From positions 194,873,741-194,937,740 of the forward strand of contig CM041465.1 in assembly GCA_023213395.1 (NCBI GenBank): 64,000 nt of DNA, read 5' to 3'. This document shows positions 22,473 through 33,717 of the stretch, in pieces; positions within the stretch are counted from its first letter, which is position 1; each line of letters starts with the position of its first letter. The DNA comes from Cycas panzhihuaensis (taxonomy: Eukaryota > Cycadophyta). The notes beneath the pieces are model-generated. The model made no database searches, had not been told where the DNA came from, and was given only the letters and a program-made list of their open reading frames with translations. Both the position numbers and the translations under genes were made by a program.

Positions 22473-23576
22473 TAATCCGTTTTCAGATCTTTAAGTTATA
22501 ATACTCTTAAAATACCTTGTTTTTCATGTTAATGGTCTTTATTTAGTAGAAAAATGCCTTAAAGAGGCTTAATGGCCTTCATTTAGTAGAAAAATGCCTT
22601 AAAAAGGCTTAAAAAATGTAAAAAAATGTGTTTCTATAATAGCAACTAGGTGTTACATAGGTGTCACATCGCTACTCGTGTGTCATCGCTACCTAGGTGT
22701 TGTCATCACGCAGTGTCATCACCATCGCCCAAGTGCTACTGCAGGTGTGGCAACTGATACCTGAAACGTGAAAAACAGAAAAGTAATAAAAATGATGGTA
22801 ATTTTGGCGGCGCAAATTAAGTCTATTTCGCATAAAAATTTAGGAGAGACTTCACACACATGTTTTCTACATGTTTAAAGAGAAAAATCTCTAAATTAAA
22901 AGGATTTTATCAAGATTTTGTAAGCTATTTTGGAATCCATTGGAAAATGGAAAAATAGAAAGCATGTTGCAAGTAAAATGCATTATAGGGTTTTAAATGG
23001 CGAAGATCTGGGGATGAACAATAGATTTTCAGAGAGAAAAGAGGACGTCGTAGCCCTAGACATAGTACAGAGCAAGATTCGAGGAGAGTTGTTTAAAAAT
23101 CACTTTCCAAAAAGAGAGAACGGCTCCAACATCTGAAATTCTGTGTAGAGAGGAAAAAGAACAGAAAAGCAATAGAACAACACCCCAAATCCATTGTGTG
23201 GATCGTGAAGGAGCACGAAAGATTAAAGTTGTAGCAGTGGGAAGAAGACAACAGTAGCAGGAGTCTAAGAAAGAGACGCTAGCAGGATCTTTTCACCAAG
23301 AAAGAAGATTTTTGGTTAATGGCAACCAAAAATGCATTGCAAACTTAAGAAAAGGAGGTTCCAAAGAACGTACGGCAACTCAAGAAGCACCCAACACTTC
23401 GTTCTATTCTCCCAACTCACTGTAGTAGTCCCTTGCATGCTCAATAGAGCACAAACAAAAGGAGTTTTATAAGAAAATTCAACATATCTTCAATTATATA
23501 TAATATTATTGTAAATTGTTCTGGATTTTGTTTCAATTGGTTTAAGTCTTTACTTTCCCATTCAAAATTCAGATCA
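22473..23576 (+). repeat. Gypsy-1 3' LTR
   Basis: This is the counterpart of 16698-17749, preceded by the purine tract AAAAGGGGAG (22460-22469) and followed by CCTTC. It is about 50 bp longer than the 5' copy, mostly because of a 40-bp tandem duplication at 22531-22610. Confidence 0.93.
22531..22610 (+). repeat. 40-bp tandem duplication in the Gypsy-1 3' LTR
   Basis: Two 40-bp units (22531-22570 and 22571-22610) both begin AATGG, contain ATTTAGTAGAAAAATGCCTT and end GGCTT. The 5' LTR has a single unit at the matching place. The duplication therefore arose after insertion, or one copy was lost from the 5' LTR. Confidence 0.85.
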
Positions 23577-23581
23577 CCTTC

Positions 23582-23969
23582 CCAATCTTCTTTATTAAAA
23601 CCTTCTTGTATAGCTAAAGTCTCAAATAAACCTATTCCTATTCTTTAAATTTTCTTCGAATTTTGTTTAGATATACCTTCTACTTAATTCTATTTTATGT
23701 AATGTTGAGGATGCCCTTTAATATTTACAATACTATATTCGTCTACTCAAGTTGTCCTTTATAGTTATCACTTTAGTTTAGGTAGTAATCTTATTTATGA
23801 ATGCTAATAGTTCATATAAATGAAGATCTTGAAATAATGAAATTCTTGATACTACATGATAAGTGATGTTATTAAACCAAAGTAGAACGGGTTGTTGGCC
23901 CTAATATCTAAACTATTCCTAATCTAAGTTATATGTTGGCTATAATTCCAACATTCATAATAATAAGTG
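23582..23969. other. Old AT-rich DNA right of Gypsy-1
   Basis: No gene or repeat pair was recognised here. It is the continuation of the sequence interrupted at 16692. Confidence 0.45.
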
Positions 23970-24850
23970 GATGATAGATCATGGCCTTGTTGTTAAAGTA
24001 GTTTGGATGCTCCCATTAAGATCTTTAGTGATGGGATAAAGTGTCAATAAGTAGATTTGTTGGAGGAACTAGTTATTAATTAGGGTAATGTTGCTAGCCC
24101 AAATGTTTGAGGAGCATATTAAGGATTCAACTATAAGTTACATGACCAAGACAAACTAGATGGGAGTAGGGTTCACATAATGCAAATGACATACTAGAGT
24201 GGAATTCTCATATCATAAATTAAATAAAAGGATGTATTAATATAATAGCCTTTATTACAATAAATAGGACCTTTCCTAAGGAAACTCCTAAAGGATCCCT
24301 ATAGGAGGATATAGTCTTTACAATCTATAATAGGACTATTATAGCCTTTTTTAAGAGAAGTACTTATTATTAAGGATGCATGTTGGTTGTAATTCCTTTT
24401 TTGTCCTTGCTTTATTATATTGATATGCTAATAAATAGTATTCACACCTTCAATGGTTCTTGGAATTATTTCTTAATTATCTTAGTTATCATAGTTAGCA
24501 TCTATCTCATGTTGTCACTTATAGGAATGGATTCTATAGACACATGTTGTGCTATGGATTACAATCCTTATCTTAGGGTTTCCTAACTTATGGCCATTAG
24601 TTATTATCTTTATAGTCACTAGTCACTCATCCATTCTCTTAATAGTCATTGGTCACTCAATTGTTGGGTGCCTTTCTTATCATATGTTTAGTTGCGATAA
24701 CTAATGATAGGTTCATCTTTTTTTATCAACTTTTAACTTATCCATTTATTTGGTTATATGCCTTATGGACATTGAACATCTAAACTACAAAAATTAGTTT
24801 TCTTTTCATTCTTATTTCCTTATCATCAGCTTGATTTTTCACTATGAATA
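23970..24850 (+). repeat. Dispersed repeat block Q, left copy
   Basis: It is similar to 39485-40345 in the same orientation. Shared landmarks in order are GTAATGTT..CTAGCCCAAAT, GAAACTCCTAAAGGATCC, TTGGTTGTAA and the CATAATCCTTATCT-type stretch. No coding capacity was recognised. The right copy abuts the integrase end of the minus-strand Gypsy-2 remnant, so Q may be the 3' untranslated region or LTR of that family. Confidence 0.55.
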
Positions 24851-25657
24851 TAGATCATATTACTCCCACTTTAACTAGATAATATATATGCTTATGCTAG
24901 GATGTAGTCTATATAAGAGTATAATAATCTAATAGGATATAAAGGTAACTAGTTATTATGCTTGTCAATTTCTAAGACATCTATTAGGTATATAGTTTAA
25001 TATTAGGAATATTATAATTATAATATTGAAGTTTTTTCTAAGGGCTAATCTCTAACTCTAAAGATTTATGATTGACCTATAATCAAACTTAAGTCCTATT
25101 TATCGATGACTCTACTATAAGGTTTTTCGTTGATCCATAACCACTTAATTTTAGCTGCCCCACAACTAAAGGTTTTAACTTACTTAAAATTAAAGGTTAT
25201 AACTTACCTTCAAATGTAGGGATTTTAGTTAATCCATAATTAAGGATTTTGACATGCCAATAATCACCAGTCAAAAGTGATTCCATTATTAGCTTATAAT
25301 AATTATTTAAATATTTATGAGAGTATAGCAATAATAAGGAGAAATTATATTATTGTAAATATAATAATAAGTGAAGATGAAACTATCTATGTATATGTAA
25401 TTAATCAACTTTTACCTTTCTTTTTACACATCTACACATACTTCCTCAACTCTAATGATAGATCAGATGATGTTAATATGGGGGAGAAACCATCTATCGA
25501 TATACATGAGTAACTAGATATTATACCTATTTACTTGATAAGAGGTCCCCTATTTATGGACCTTATCATTTGTAATTTAGTTTTTGTAGTTGATTTCTAT
25601 TTATTGGGAACTTCTTCATCTAAGTCCTATCTAATGGTAACTCATTTTATGCTTGTA
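24851..25657. other. AT-rich DNA left of TRG-1
   Basis: No gene was recognised. Short motifs of the type AAGGTTWTAACTTA recur at about 25165-25210. It ends at the TRG-1 target duplication (ATTAG, 25658-25662). Confidence 0.45.
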
Positions 25658-25662
25658 ATTAG

Positions 25663-26167
25663 TGTTGGAGTTAATTGTTATCACTCCACTCCCACCTTCC
25701 AACCAAGATTGTACACCTCATCAACCTCAATTTACACATGTAGGTGCTCAACATGTGTAGGTAAGTTAAGGTAAGTTTAATATTAATTTAAGTTAGTTTG
25801 AGTTAGTTTCATTTGAGTTAAGTTAGCATTATTTTATTGTTTATTTAAATTTCAGGGGTTGAGGAGTTTCCCTCCTCCCCCAAATTATAAATATTAAGGG
25901 GTGTGCAACCCTGGTGTCTTTAGACACTGCCCTCATTTAGGAAATTTATAATACTTACTTCTTACAATGGATTGAATATAGAAGTTTCATGTGTTTATGC
26001 TTCAACAATGTATTGATGTATTGATCTATTGAAGATTTATTCTATGTTCTGCCCTATTCTCCTACAATTATTTTTCCAACATTTGGTATCAGTGCTACTT
26101 GGGGCTCCATTATTTTTTCCTTTATTTGGTATCAGAGCTACTTGGGGCTGCATTCTACATTCCATCA
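25663..26167 (+). repeat. TRG-1 5' LTR
   Basis: It starts TGTTGGAGTTAATTG and ends CCATCA. A TATA-like ATTATAAATATTAAGG is at about 25883-25898. Relative to the LTRs of TRG-2 it has an extra 80-90 bases at its end (about 26082-26167) that contain two further primer-site-like motifs (TTTGGTATCAGTGC, TTTGGTATCAGAGC). The same extra piece is present in the 3' LTR of TRG-1, and the target duplication lies just outside it, so it is truly part of the LTR. Confidence 0.88.
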
Positions 26168-26169
26168 TT

Positions 26170-26182
26170 TGGTATCAGAGCA
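26170..26182 (+). promoter_or_regulatory. TRG-1 primer-binding site
   Basis: TGGTATCAGAGCA directly follows the 5' LTR and matches initiator-Met tRNA. It is the third such motif within 100 bases; the first two lie within the LTR end. Confidence 0.85.
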
Positions 26183-27476
<1,294 letters not shown>

Positions 27477-27489
27477 ATACATTATTCAT

Positions 27490-27804
27490 CAATATATTTA
27501 CAAGATCTGCTATATATTTCAGGCAAGGGTTCCTCAACTCACTTTGCCAAAGTAGACCAAAAAAAAAAAGAAAGTCTTTTTCAACATTTACTATCAATAG
27601 TTATTCTCAGTTTATCTAAGTTTTTTGCCTTTGTAATGAAAAGTTCTCTTTCTTCTTGAGGAAGCTTTCAATCTGAGAATCAAGGGCATTGTTTTGCATC
27701 TCTAGAAGCAACTTTAAACTTTCTATTTCAATTTCTCTTAAAGATTTATACTCTGTTTTTATGTTACTAGCTACTTCATTTCCTGAAAAACAAAGTCTTC
27801 ATTT
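27490..27804 (-). pseudogene. Host-like block in TRG-1, distal part (unidentified coding-like)
   Basis: Read on the minus strand, about 27640-27790 gives an open stretch rich in Glu, Lys, Leu and Ser (for example S-L-R-E-I-E-I-E-S-L-K-L-L-L-E-M) that looks coiled-coil-like. It does not resemble any retrotransposon protein I recognise. It was separated from 33718-35560 by the insertion of TRG-2. I cannot name a gene; it may be an exon of a captured host gene or chance. Confidence 0.3.
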
Positions 27805-27809
27805 CAGTC

Positions 27810-28246
27810 TATAGGAAATAGAATGTGCAAGAGAACAAGGCAGAACATGTAACCAATAACTAAAACTCAATACAAGTCATAAATCACCAATAGATCAATG
27901 TAGTACGCTAGCATAAACCATGAAAATATTGTATTCAAGTCATTATGAGAAGTGAGCAATACAAATTTCTCAAATAAAGGTGGTGTCTAAAGACACTAGG
28001 GTTGCACACCCCTTAATATTTATAATTTGGGAGAGGAGGAAAACTCCTCAACCCCTGAATTCAAAATAATAATAAAATAATGTTAACTTAACTCAAATGA
28101 CACTAACTTAACTTAACATAAATCAAAGTTAAACTTACCTTAACTTACCTCGACATGTTGAGCATCACATGTCTAAAGTGAGGTTGATGAGGTGTATAAT
28201 CCTGGTTGGAAAGGTGAGAGTGGAGTGATAACAATTAACTCCAACA
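27810..28246 (-). repeat. TRG-2 3' LTR
   Basis: Read on the minus strand it starts TGTTGGAGTTAATTG at 28246. The purine tract CATTAAGGGGGAGAA lies immediately upstream (28247-28261 on the plus strand as its complement). It matches 33276-33712 closely and the LTRs of TRG-1 more distantly. Confidence 0.92.
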
Positions 28247-28429
28247 TTCTCCCCCTTAATGTCATCACGAACACTTGAATCTTTTCTTTAAACTTATGGA
28301 ATTTGTACTTGAAAAAAACTTTAAAAAATTAATCTTCATCAATATGCTTCAACCTTCTTGCAATATATATCTTTGTATCATGAAGTAATTTAAAAAATTT
28401 GTAAGTAAATGATGCTTGATTCAAGTAGG

Positions 28430-28990
28430 TATGTATAGATGCAACTTTGTCTCTGTCAACTAGAATATTGAGAAAATTTTAAATTTAAACTTTATCTTTT
28501 GTAATTTGTATGCTGTCGACAACTGTCATATCATAAGATTCCTTTTTTGTCATATTAGATTCATTCTCCATCATGTCATAAGATTCATTCTCTCCCTCAA
28601 ATGGAGGAGCAAATACTTGTATAGCAAGTTGGTTCTGCATTTGATACGAATCTTCATAGGTGTTGTCGTTATGCTTCACCTGTTATGTCACCTCTCTCAC
28701 ATGCTCATCAAAAATATCATCAAATACATGGAGGGTATTTCCCCCCTAAGTAGAAATCAATACATTCCAAACTAATTTAGAAGTTGTTAATTTAGAAACC
28801 TTTGAAAAAACATCATCATTCATAGTGTAAAATAATAATCCTAATGCTTCATTATCCTTTCTAATATTTTCCTTAATACTAACATCATAGTCATGTTGTA
28901 AATACTTCCATAGATTATGTATAATAAAATAATTTTTCATAACCTTGTGCCATTCTAAAAAATTTTACCCATCTAATATAGGTAATTGTA
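28430..28990 (-). pseudogene. TRG-2 gag (copia-type, short)
   Basis: On the minus strand the frame reads an N-terminal L-D-G and F-L-E-W-H-K-V-M-K-N-Y-F motif, then Y-L-Q-H-D-Y-D-V-S-I-K-E-N and L-F-Y-T-M-N-D-D-V-F-S-K-V. This is the start of a copia-like gag (UBN2-like). A second segment (28485-28679) has repeated E-S-Y-D-M motifs. A stop and a frame change separate them. It corresponds to 37648-38140 in TRG-1. No zinc knuckle was recognised. The short ORFs on the plus strand here are shadows. Confidence 0.6.
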
Positions 28991-30487
28991 CCATGTTATA
29001 AAAAATTTTAGAACATATAATTTATACTTTTAGCAAATCAAATAAAGTCAATAAGTGACTAAACTTGTATGATGTCAAATATACTCTTTAAAAGAAATGT
29101 AATACCTTTTGAAAATAAATGAACTAAATGTAATAAGGAAATAATGAATATAGAAGCAACTTTGAAATCATATACTAATATTCTTTTAACGATACAAATC
29201 TGAAATAAGACCTTAATCTTTAGATTTTCTTCAAATAAATAAATATAAATTCTTAATGCGAGAAATCCATAGCCTTGATGATAATATATAATGCTAGAAA
29301 AACTAAAATATATGTATATTTTACTTTGAAAGATAAGGAGTATGAAGAAACTTTTAAAAGAAGGGTTAGGGGACAACCTTAAGTTTAACAGCTTCAAAAA
29401 TATACTAAATGATATTAGAATGATGTGAAACTTTACGAATATAAAGATAAATAAAATATAAATTCAACAGAACTAACCGTTTTGAAAATGAGTTTCTATA
29501 AGTCAAGTTTTGATGATCCAAAGGAAACATGCATTATTTTAAGGCCTAACAGGAGCTGGGGCTCAAAATTGTATAAAAATAGAAATAAAATGCTTAGAAA
29601 ATACTATAAAACAATCAAATATCATTTATAGGACTGCTCAATATATTCTCAATTGAAAAAAGTTTGAGAAATATATATAAAAATGTGTAAAAAATGGTAG
29701 GTTTAAAGCAATAAAGTACCTCTACTTTAAGCGATTTAAAAATTAGTAAAAATACATTAAAATATATAAAAAACTATACCAAATCGAAGAGAATTGATTT
29801 AGCTTCCTAATGAAACTAATGAAACTAAATTTGGATGTCAAACAAAAAAGTTATTACAGAAATAGTAACAAGTACCTTTATAATAAAAAGTTAAGAAAAA
29901 GTCTTAAAACCACTAAAATGCCACATTCGACGATTAAAATAGTGGTCAAAATGAATTCTAAAAAATAAAATGAAAGGTGGGTAATGAAGTTTATTGAATG
30001 TAGATCACTTTAGAATAAATCTGGGTAGAAAATAGTTTCCCGGTAATAAAATACAATTAGTTCAAAAAATGATTTTATAAAAAGTTTAAAAAAGGCTGAA
30101 AAAATAACTGATTGACTTTAAATCGACTGAAATGGGGTTAAATTAGCACCAAATTGGTCATATGACCAGTCAGAATTGATCTATAGAAAAATTCTGATCC
30201 AATGAAGCTAGTTTTGTCTGAAATTAATGAGCCACTGAGGAGTTATGGCAAGAAAATGCCAATAACCTGATATAAAAATGAAAAAAAAAAAAATGAAAAA
30301 TGTTATAAAATCTTGTTGGCGCCTTTTTGAAGGTAGTGAATAGTCATGTGATAACTAGATAGAATCGGGGGTTGAGATTGAACGGGTCTTAAGCCCTTTA
30401 AACCATGGACTTCAAAGTATATTCAATATGGTTAAAGTTTTTTAAACTTTATATAAAATAAAATAAAAAAATAAAAATTTTGAAAGG
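28991..30487 (-). other. TRG-2 AT-rich internal region
   Basis: No coding frame was recognised. It aligns in reverse complement with TRG-1 35820-37640 (for example around 29240-29400 versus 37090-37250). It includes the perfect 14-bp palindrome TGGTCATATGACCA at 30155-30168, also present in TRG-1 at 36112-36125. The composition changes sharply at about 30487, from about four-fifths A+T to GC-rich. Confidence 0.6.
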
Positions 30488-31592
30488 AAATGGCTGTCGC
30501 CGTTGCGCAGCCGCTGTCCTACCGTTGTTGCACCTGCAAACTACTGTCACGAGTCGTATCTATCACGCGAAGGAGTTAGGGATGAAATGAGGCCGCCGTT
30601 GAGTTGTTGCCGCTCTGCACGCTGTCACGCGGAGAATGGGAGAACCAGAGAGGGGCGCAACAGTCCATGTTATCCCTCTGCCCGAGCTGCTGCTGGCTGC
30701 ATGCCAGTGATACGCCATGCCTTGAGCCATTCAGAGGTAGACTCAATTGCTTCTTTAAACCGAAGACTTAGGAAGGAAAATAGGAGTTATGGTACACAAA
30801 AACAAGTGATAAATCTTGAAGAAGCACAAAAGTATATACAACTTGTTAAGGAGCAACAGCAGAGGGGCTTGCGAAAAATGAAACACGAGCATTTCAGAGA
30901 TTCGTATGCAATTGATCCCAGTACTCTCATTCCTAGTGATTATGTTGTGTATAAAAAAGTGGGATTGGCCGCTTCGTTGGAATAAAATATGATAAGCCAG
31001 ATGAGTATTCGCTAATGGTCGAGTATGTATACCTTGAATACGCTGATGGAATGGCCAAGCTCCCAACCAAGCAGGCTCATCATCTTCTGTACCATTATAA
31101 TTTACCTACAACGGCTCAAGCAGAAAGGCCACCATATGCAAAGAATCCTGCAATGATTGAATTTACAGCCAAATTTCCATATGTGCCCACTCTAGATCAA
31201 CAACAGCCTTTTATAGATGTGGAGAGGGATCTGACTGAGCGGGATGTACCTATGGACAGATTAATATATGGTGATGTTAGTTTTGGAAAAATAGAAGTTG
31301 CTTTATGAGCTATATTTTGTGTAGTTTCAGCAGGAAAGTAAGCAATGGTTCTAGCACCTACTATTGTTTTGGCCAAACAATATTACGAGGTCATATGTGA
31401 TCGGTATTCTTATTGTTCTGACATTAAGGTGGCTCTTCTCAGTAGATTTCAGACAAAGGTAGAGAAAGATTAGCTATTTTCTAGAATTAGACAAGGATCT
31501 TTGAATATTATAGTTAGAACTCATTCACTTCTTAGGAATCGAGTAGTCTATAACAATCTTGGCCTTCTTGTGGTCGATGAGGAGCAGAGGTT
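30488..31592 (+). pseudogene. Captured fragment of plant TRCF (Mfd-like) gene, antisense to TRG-2
   Basis: The functional gene encodes the plastid-targeted Mfd-type ATP-dependent DNA helicase/translocase that couples repair to transcription. From about 30738 the frame matches its conserved N-terminal part: E-E-A-Q-K-Y-I-Q-L-V-K-E-Q-Q-Q-R-G-L, then the RNA-polymerase-interacting (CarD-like) domain (D-Y-V-V-Y-K-K-V-G ... E-Y-A-D-G-M-A-K-L-P, about 30935-31065). The helicase start follows, with D-L-T-E-R and a Walker A whose G-K-T is now G-K-I (31270-31293), A-P-T-I-V-L-A-K-Q, S-R-F-Q-T-K and the DEEQ box at about 31577-31590, where similarity stops. The GC-rich 30488-30730 part may be the transit-peptide region. 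Defects are a 1-base deletion near 30970, stops at 31306, 31339 and 31471, and a gap of about 50 residues near 31115. No intron-like interruption was seen. It lies between the LTRs of TRG-2, on the opposite strand. Confidence 0.85.
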
Positions 31593-32389
31593 GATGTATG
31601 GAGTATTGGTGTCATAACATATATCTTACTATGTGGAAGTCGACCTTTCTGGGCACGGATAGAATCAGGAAGTAATTCCAAGAATGACAAGTCTATTTAG
31701 CTATATATAGATGGACAACCAACAATATTGGGTACGAAGAGGTTGGCACTATGGTGGCACTTGTCTTTATGATATTTTTCTTATGATTTTTGTGTAGCTG
31801 TGATTTCTACAAAGCTATGATGAGCCTATCTTTGTATAAAAAAAATTTAAGTTATTATTATTTCATAAAACTTTCTCTTGCATAAGCGTTGTCAAATTTA
31901 TGGAGCAACCTAAGCACTCTCAAGAACTCTCAAAAAAGAAAAAAAAGGACAAGTTTAAGATTATGAGCCTAAAAAAGATAGGTCACTAGAAGGTAGAAGG
32001 CAGTGCCCAAAAAGATGCAAGAAATAAAATGCAAAGATGTAATAGAAAAGTAGTAGATGTGGCCAACAAAAAGGGCAATGTAGAAAGCGGAGTATAAAAA
32101 TAATATGCCTTCTTTGGCCTACAAGATCAAATACCAATACAAATTTTGAGAACTTTGTTGTATTCCTTTTGTAAAGAATGAAAATAATTGATAGTTTTTG
32201 CACTCCTTTTCAGTCACAAATGAAAATGCTTATGTGTATGAGATGTAAAAAAATATGTAATGTAAAACATATGAGAAATGAAATGAAATATTAATGTGAG
32301 GAGCATGGACACATTTTTCAAATATCTTGAAGAAGATATATTAAATAAATTAAATGCACATGTATTTGTATTTGAAATATTTTCAAATT
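31593..32389. other. Unassigned segment between TRCF fragment and TRG-2 leader
   Basis: No coding sequence was recognised. It includes short A-rich runs (31836-31847, 31930-31945). The true right edge of the captured DNA may lie anywhere here, because TRCF similarity is lost at the DEEQ box. Confidence 0.4.
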
Positions 32390-33262
32390 TGCTGCAGATA
32401 TATCAGAAATATGAGTTTAGATCTGAAAAGGAAACTGAAGAACCTAAAAAATGCAGTTGTAGTAGACTTGTAGCTGAAAATAGGCTTCAAAAGCTTCCAG
32501 TAGATAAATCTTCTTCTTCACAAATTGAATATAGATAGATCTGCTGTAACAAATGGTTTAGTGGGCAGGATATGCACCCAAAAGCTATAGATCTAAAAAA
32601 ACTTGAAAATATAGTCAAAAAATATATTGAAAAATATAGATCTGAAATGAAATACAACAGATCTGAACTAAATGTAGCAGAAAATGTTAAAAAACTTGAT
32701 AAAATAAATAGATCTTAAGCTAAATAATGTAGATCTGATATGAGTATAGCAAATCTATAGCCAAATATTGCATATCTAAATGAATATACCAGAAAAATAG
32801 TCAAATAACTGCTGAAACAAGCAGATCTGTAGACTATGTAGCAGATCTGAGGTGAAATGTAATAGATCTGAAAATATATATATATATCAAATATGAGAAA
32901 AAACTCAAATATATATAGTTTACTGCTGAAATAATGATGAAATATAAGATAAAATGTATAGAACTGAAGAAATATGGCTCAAATCAAAGAAAAAACTTAA
33001 GCAAATATGGCTTGATGCTGAAATCCTACGTAGATCTGCACAAATATGAAAATAAACCTGAAATATACTTGTTATAACATAAAAATAACTCAATAATGAG
33101 CAAATCTTGATGAAAAATATATAAAACTTGCTGAAAACTTTTAGAAAATAAATATAGCTAATATTTCTTGCTTGTAAGAAAATATGTCATAGAATGCCAG
33201 TAAATCATGTTGCTCTTCTTTAAAAAACTTCACCAATGGAGATGTAATAGCCCAAAATCTTA
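32390..33262 (-). other. TRG-2 AGATCT-rich leader
   Basis: This is the counterpart of the TRG-1 leader on the opposite strand, with about 11 AGATCT palindromes between 32420 and 33035. No protein-coding frame was recognised. Confidence 0.75.
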
Positions 33263-33273
33263 CTCTGATACCA
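33263..33273 (-). promoter_or_regulatory. TRG-2 primer-binding site
   Basis: On the minus strand it reads TGGTATCAGAG, two bases inside the 5' LTR end (33276). It matches initiator-Met tRNA. Confidence 0.88.
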
Positions 33274-33275
33274 AA

Positions 33276-33712
33276 TGTAGGAAATAGAATGTGTAGGAGA
33301 ACAGAGCAGAACATGTAACCAATAACCAAAACTCAATACAAGTCATAAATGACCAATAGATCAATGTAGTATAATAGCATAAACCATGAAAGCATTGCAT
33401 TCAAGTCATTATGAGAAGTGAGTAATACAAATTTCTCAAATAAGGGCAGTGTCTAAAGACACCAGAGTTGCACACCCCTTAATATTTATAATTTAGGGGA
33501 GGAGGAAAACTCCTCAAACCCTAAATTTAAAATAATAATAAAATAATGTTAACTTAACTCAAATGAAACTAACTCAAATTAACATAAATCAAAGTTAAAC
33601 TTACCTTAACTTACCTCGACATGTTGAGCATCACATGTCTAAATTGAGGTTGATGAGGTGTACAATCCTGGTTGGAAATGTGAGAGTGGAGTGATGATAG
33701 TTAACTCCAACA
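33276..33712 (-). repeat. TRG-2 5' LTR
   Basis: It is 437 bp, the same length as the 3' copy, with TGTTGGAGTTAA at its start (33712) and TCCTACA at its end (33276). It lacks the extra 3' piece with primer-site motifs that TRG-1 LTRs carry. The CAGTT target duplication follows at 33713-33717. Confidence 0.92.
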
Positions 33713-33717
33713 CAGTT

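Larger units (their letters stand above)
16698..23576 (+). mobile_element. Gypsy-1, full-length Ty3/gypsy element
   Basis: It is about 6.9 kb, with LTRs at 16698-17749 and 22473-23576 and identical target duplications CCTTC at 16693-16697 and 23577-23581. Gene order is gag, protease, reverse transcriptase, RNase H, integrase, as in Ty3/gypsy. No chromodomain was recognised after the integrase C-terminal domain. The reading frame is largely kept, with about a dozen stops and a few frame shifts, so it is inactive but only moderately old. Confidence 0.93.
27810..33712 (-). mobile_element. TRG-2, pol-less LTR retrotransposon carrying a TRCF gene fragment
   Basis: LTRs of 437 bp each (27810-28246 and 33276-33712) are both on the minus strand. 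Target duplications are CAGTC (27805-27809) and CAGTT (33713-33717), one mismatch. It is nested within TRG-1 and belongs to the same family but lies in the opposite orientation. In its own direction the order is 5' LTR, iMet primer site, AGATCT leader, antisense TRCF fragment, AT-rich region with a conserved palindrome, copia-type gag, purine tract, 3' LTR. No pol was found. Confidence 0.9.

Noticed and set aside
25663-26167. TRG-1 5' and 3' halves as two separate solo elements
   Set aside because: The exact ATTAG duplication at both outer ends, matching LTR extensions and complementary internal content make one element interrupted by TRG-2 the simpler reading.
30755-31066. 103-residue minus-strand ORF opposite the TRCF fragment
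   Set aside because: The plus-strand frame has strong family motifs, and this is its antisense shadow.
30488-31592. Working host TRCF gene
   Set aside because: It is truncated at the helicase start, has a changed Walker A, stops and a frameshift, and lies between LTRs.
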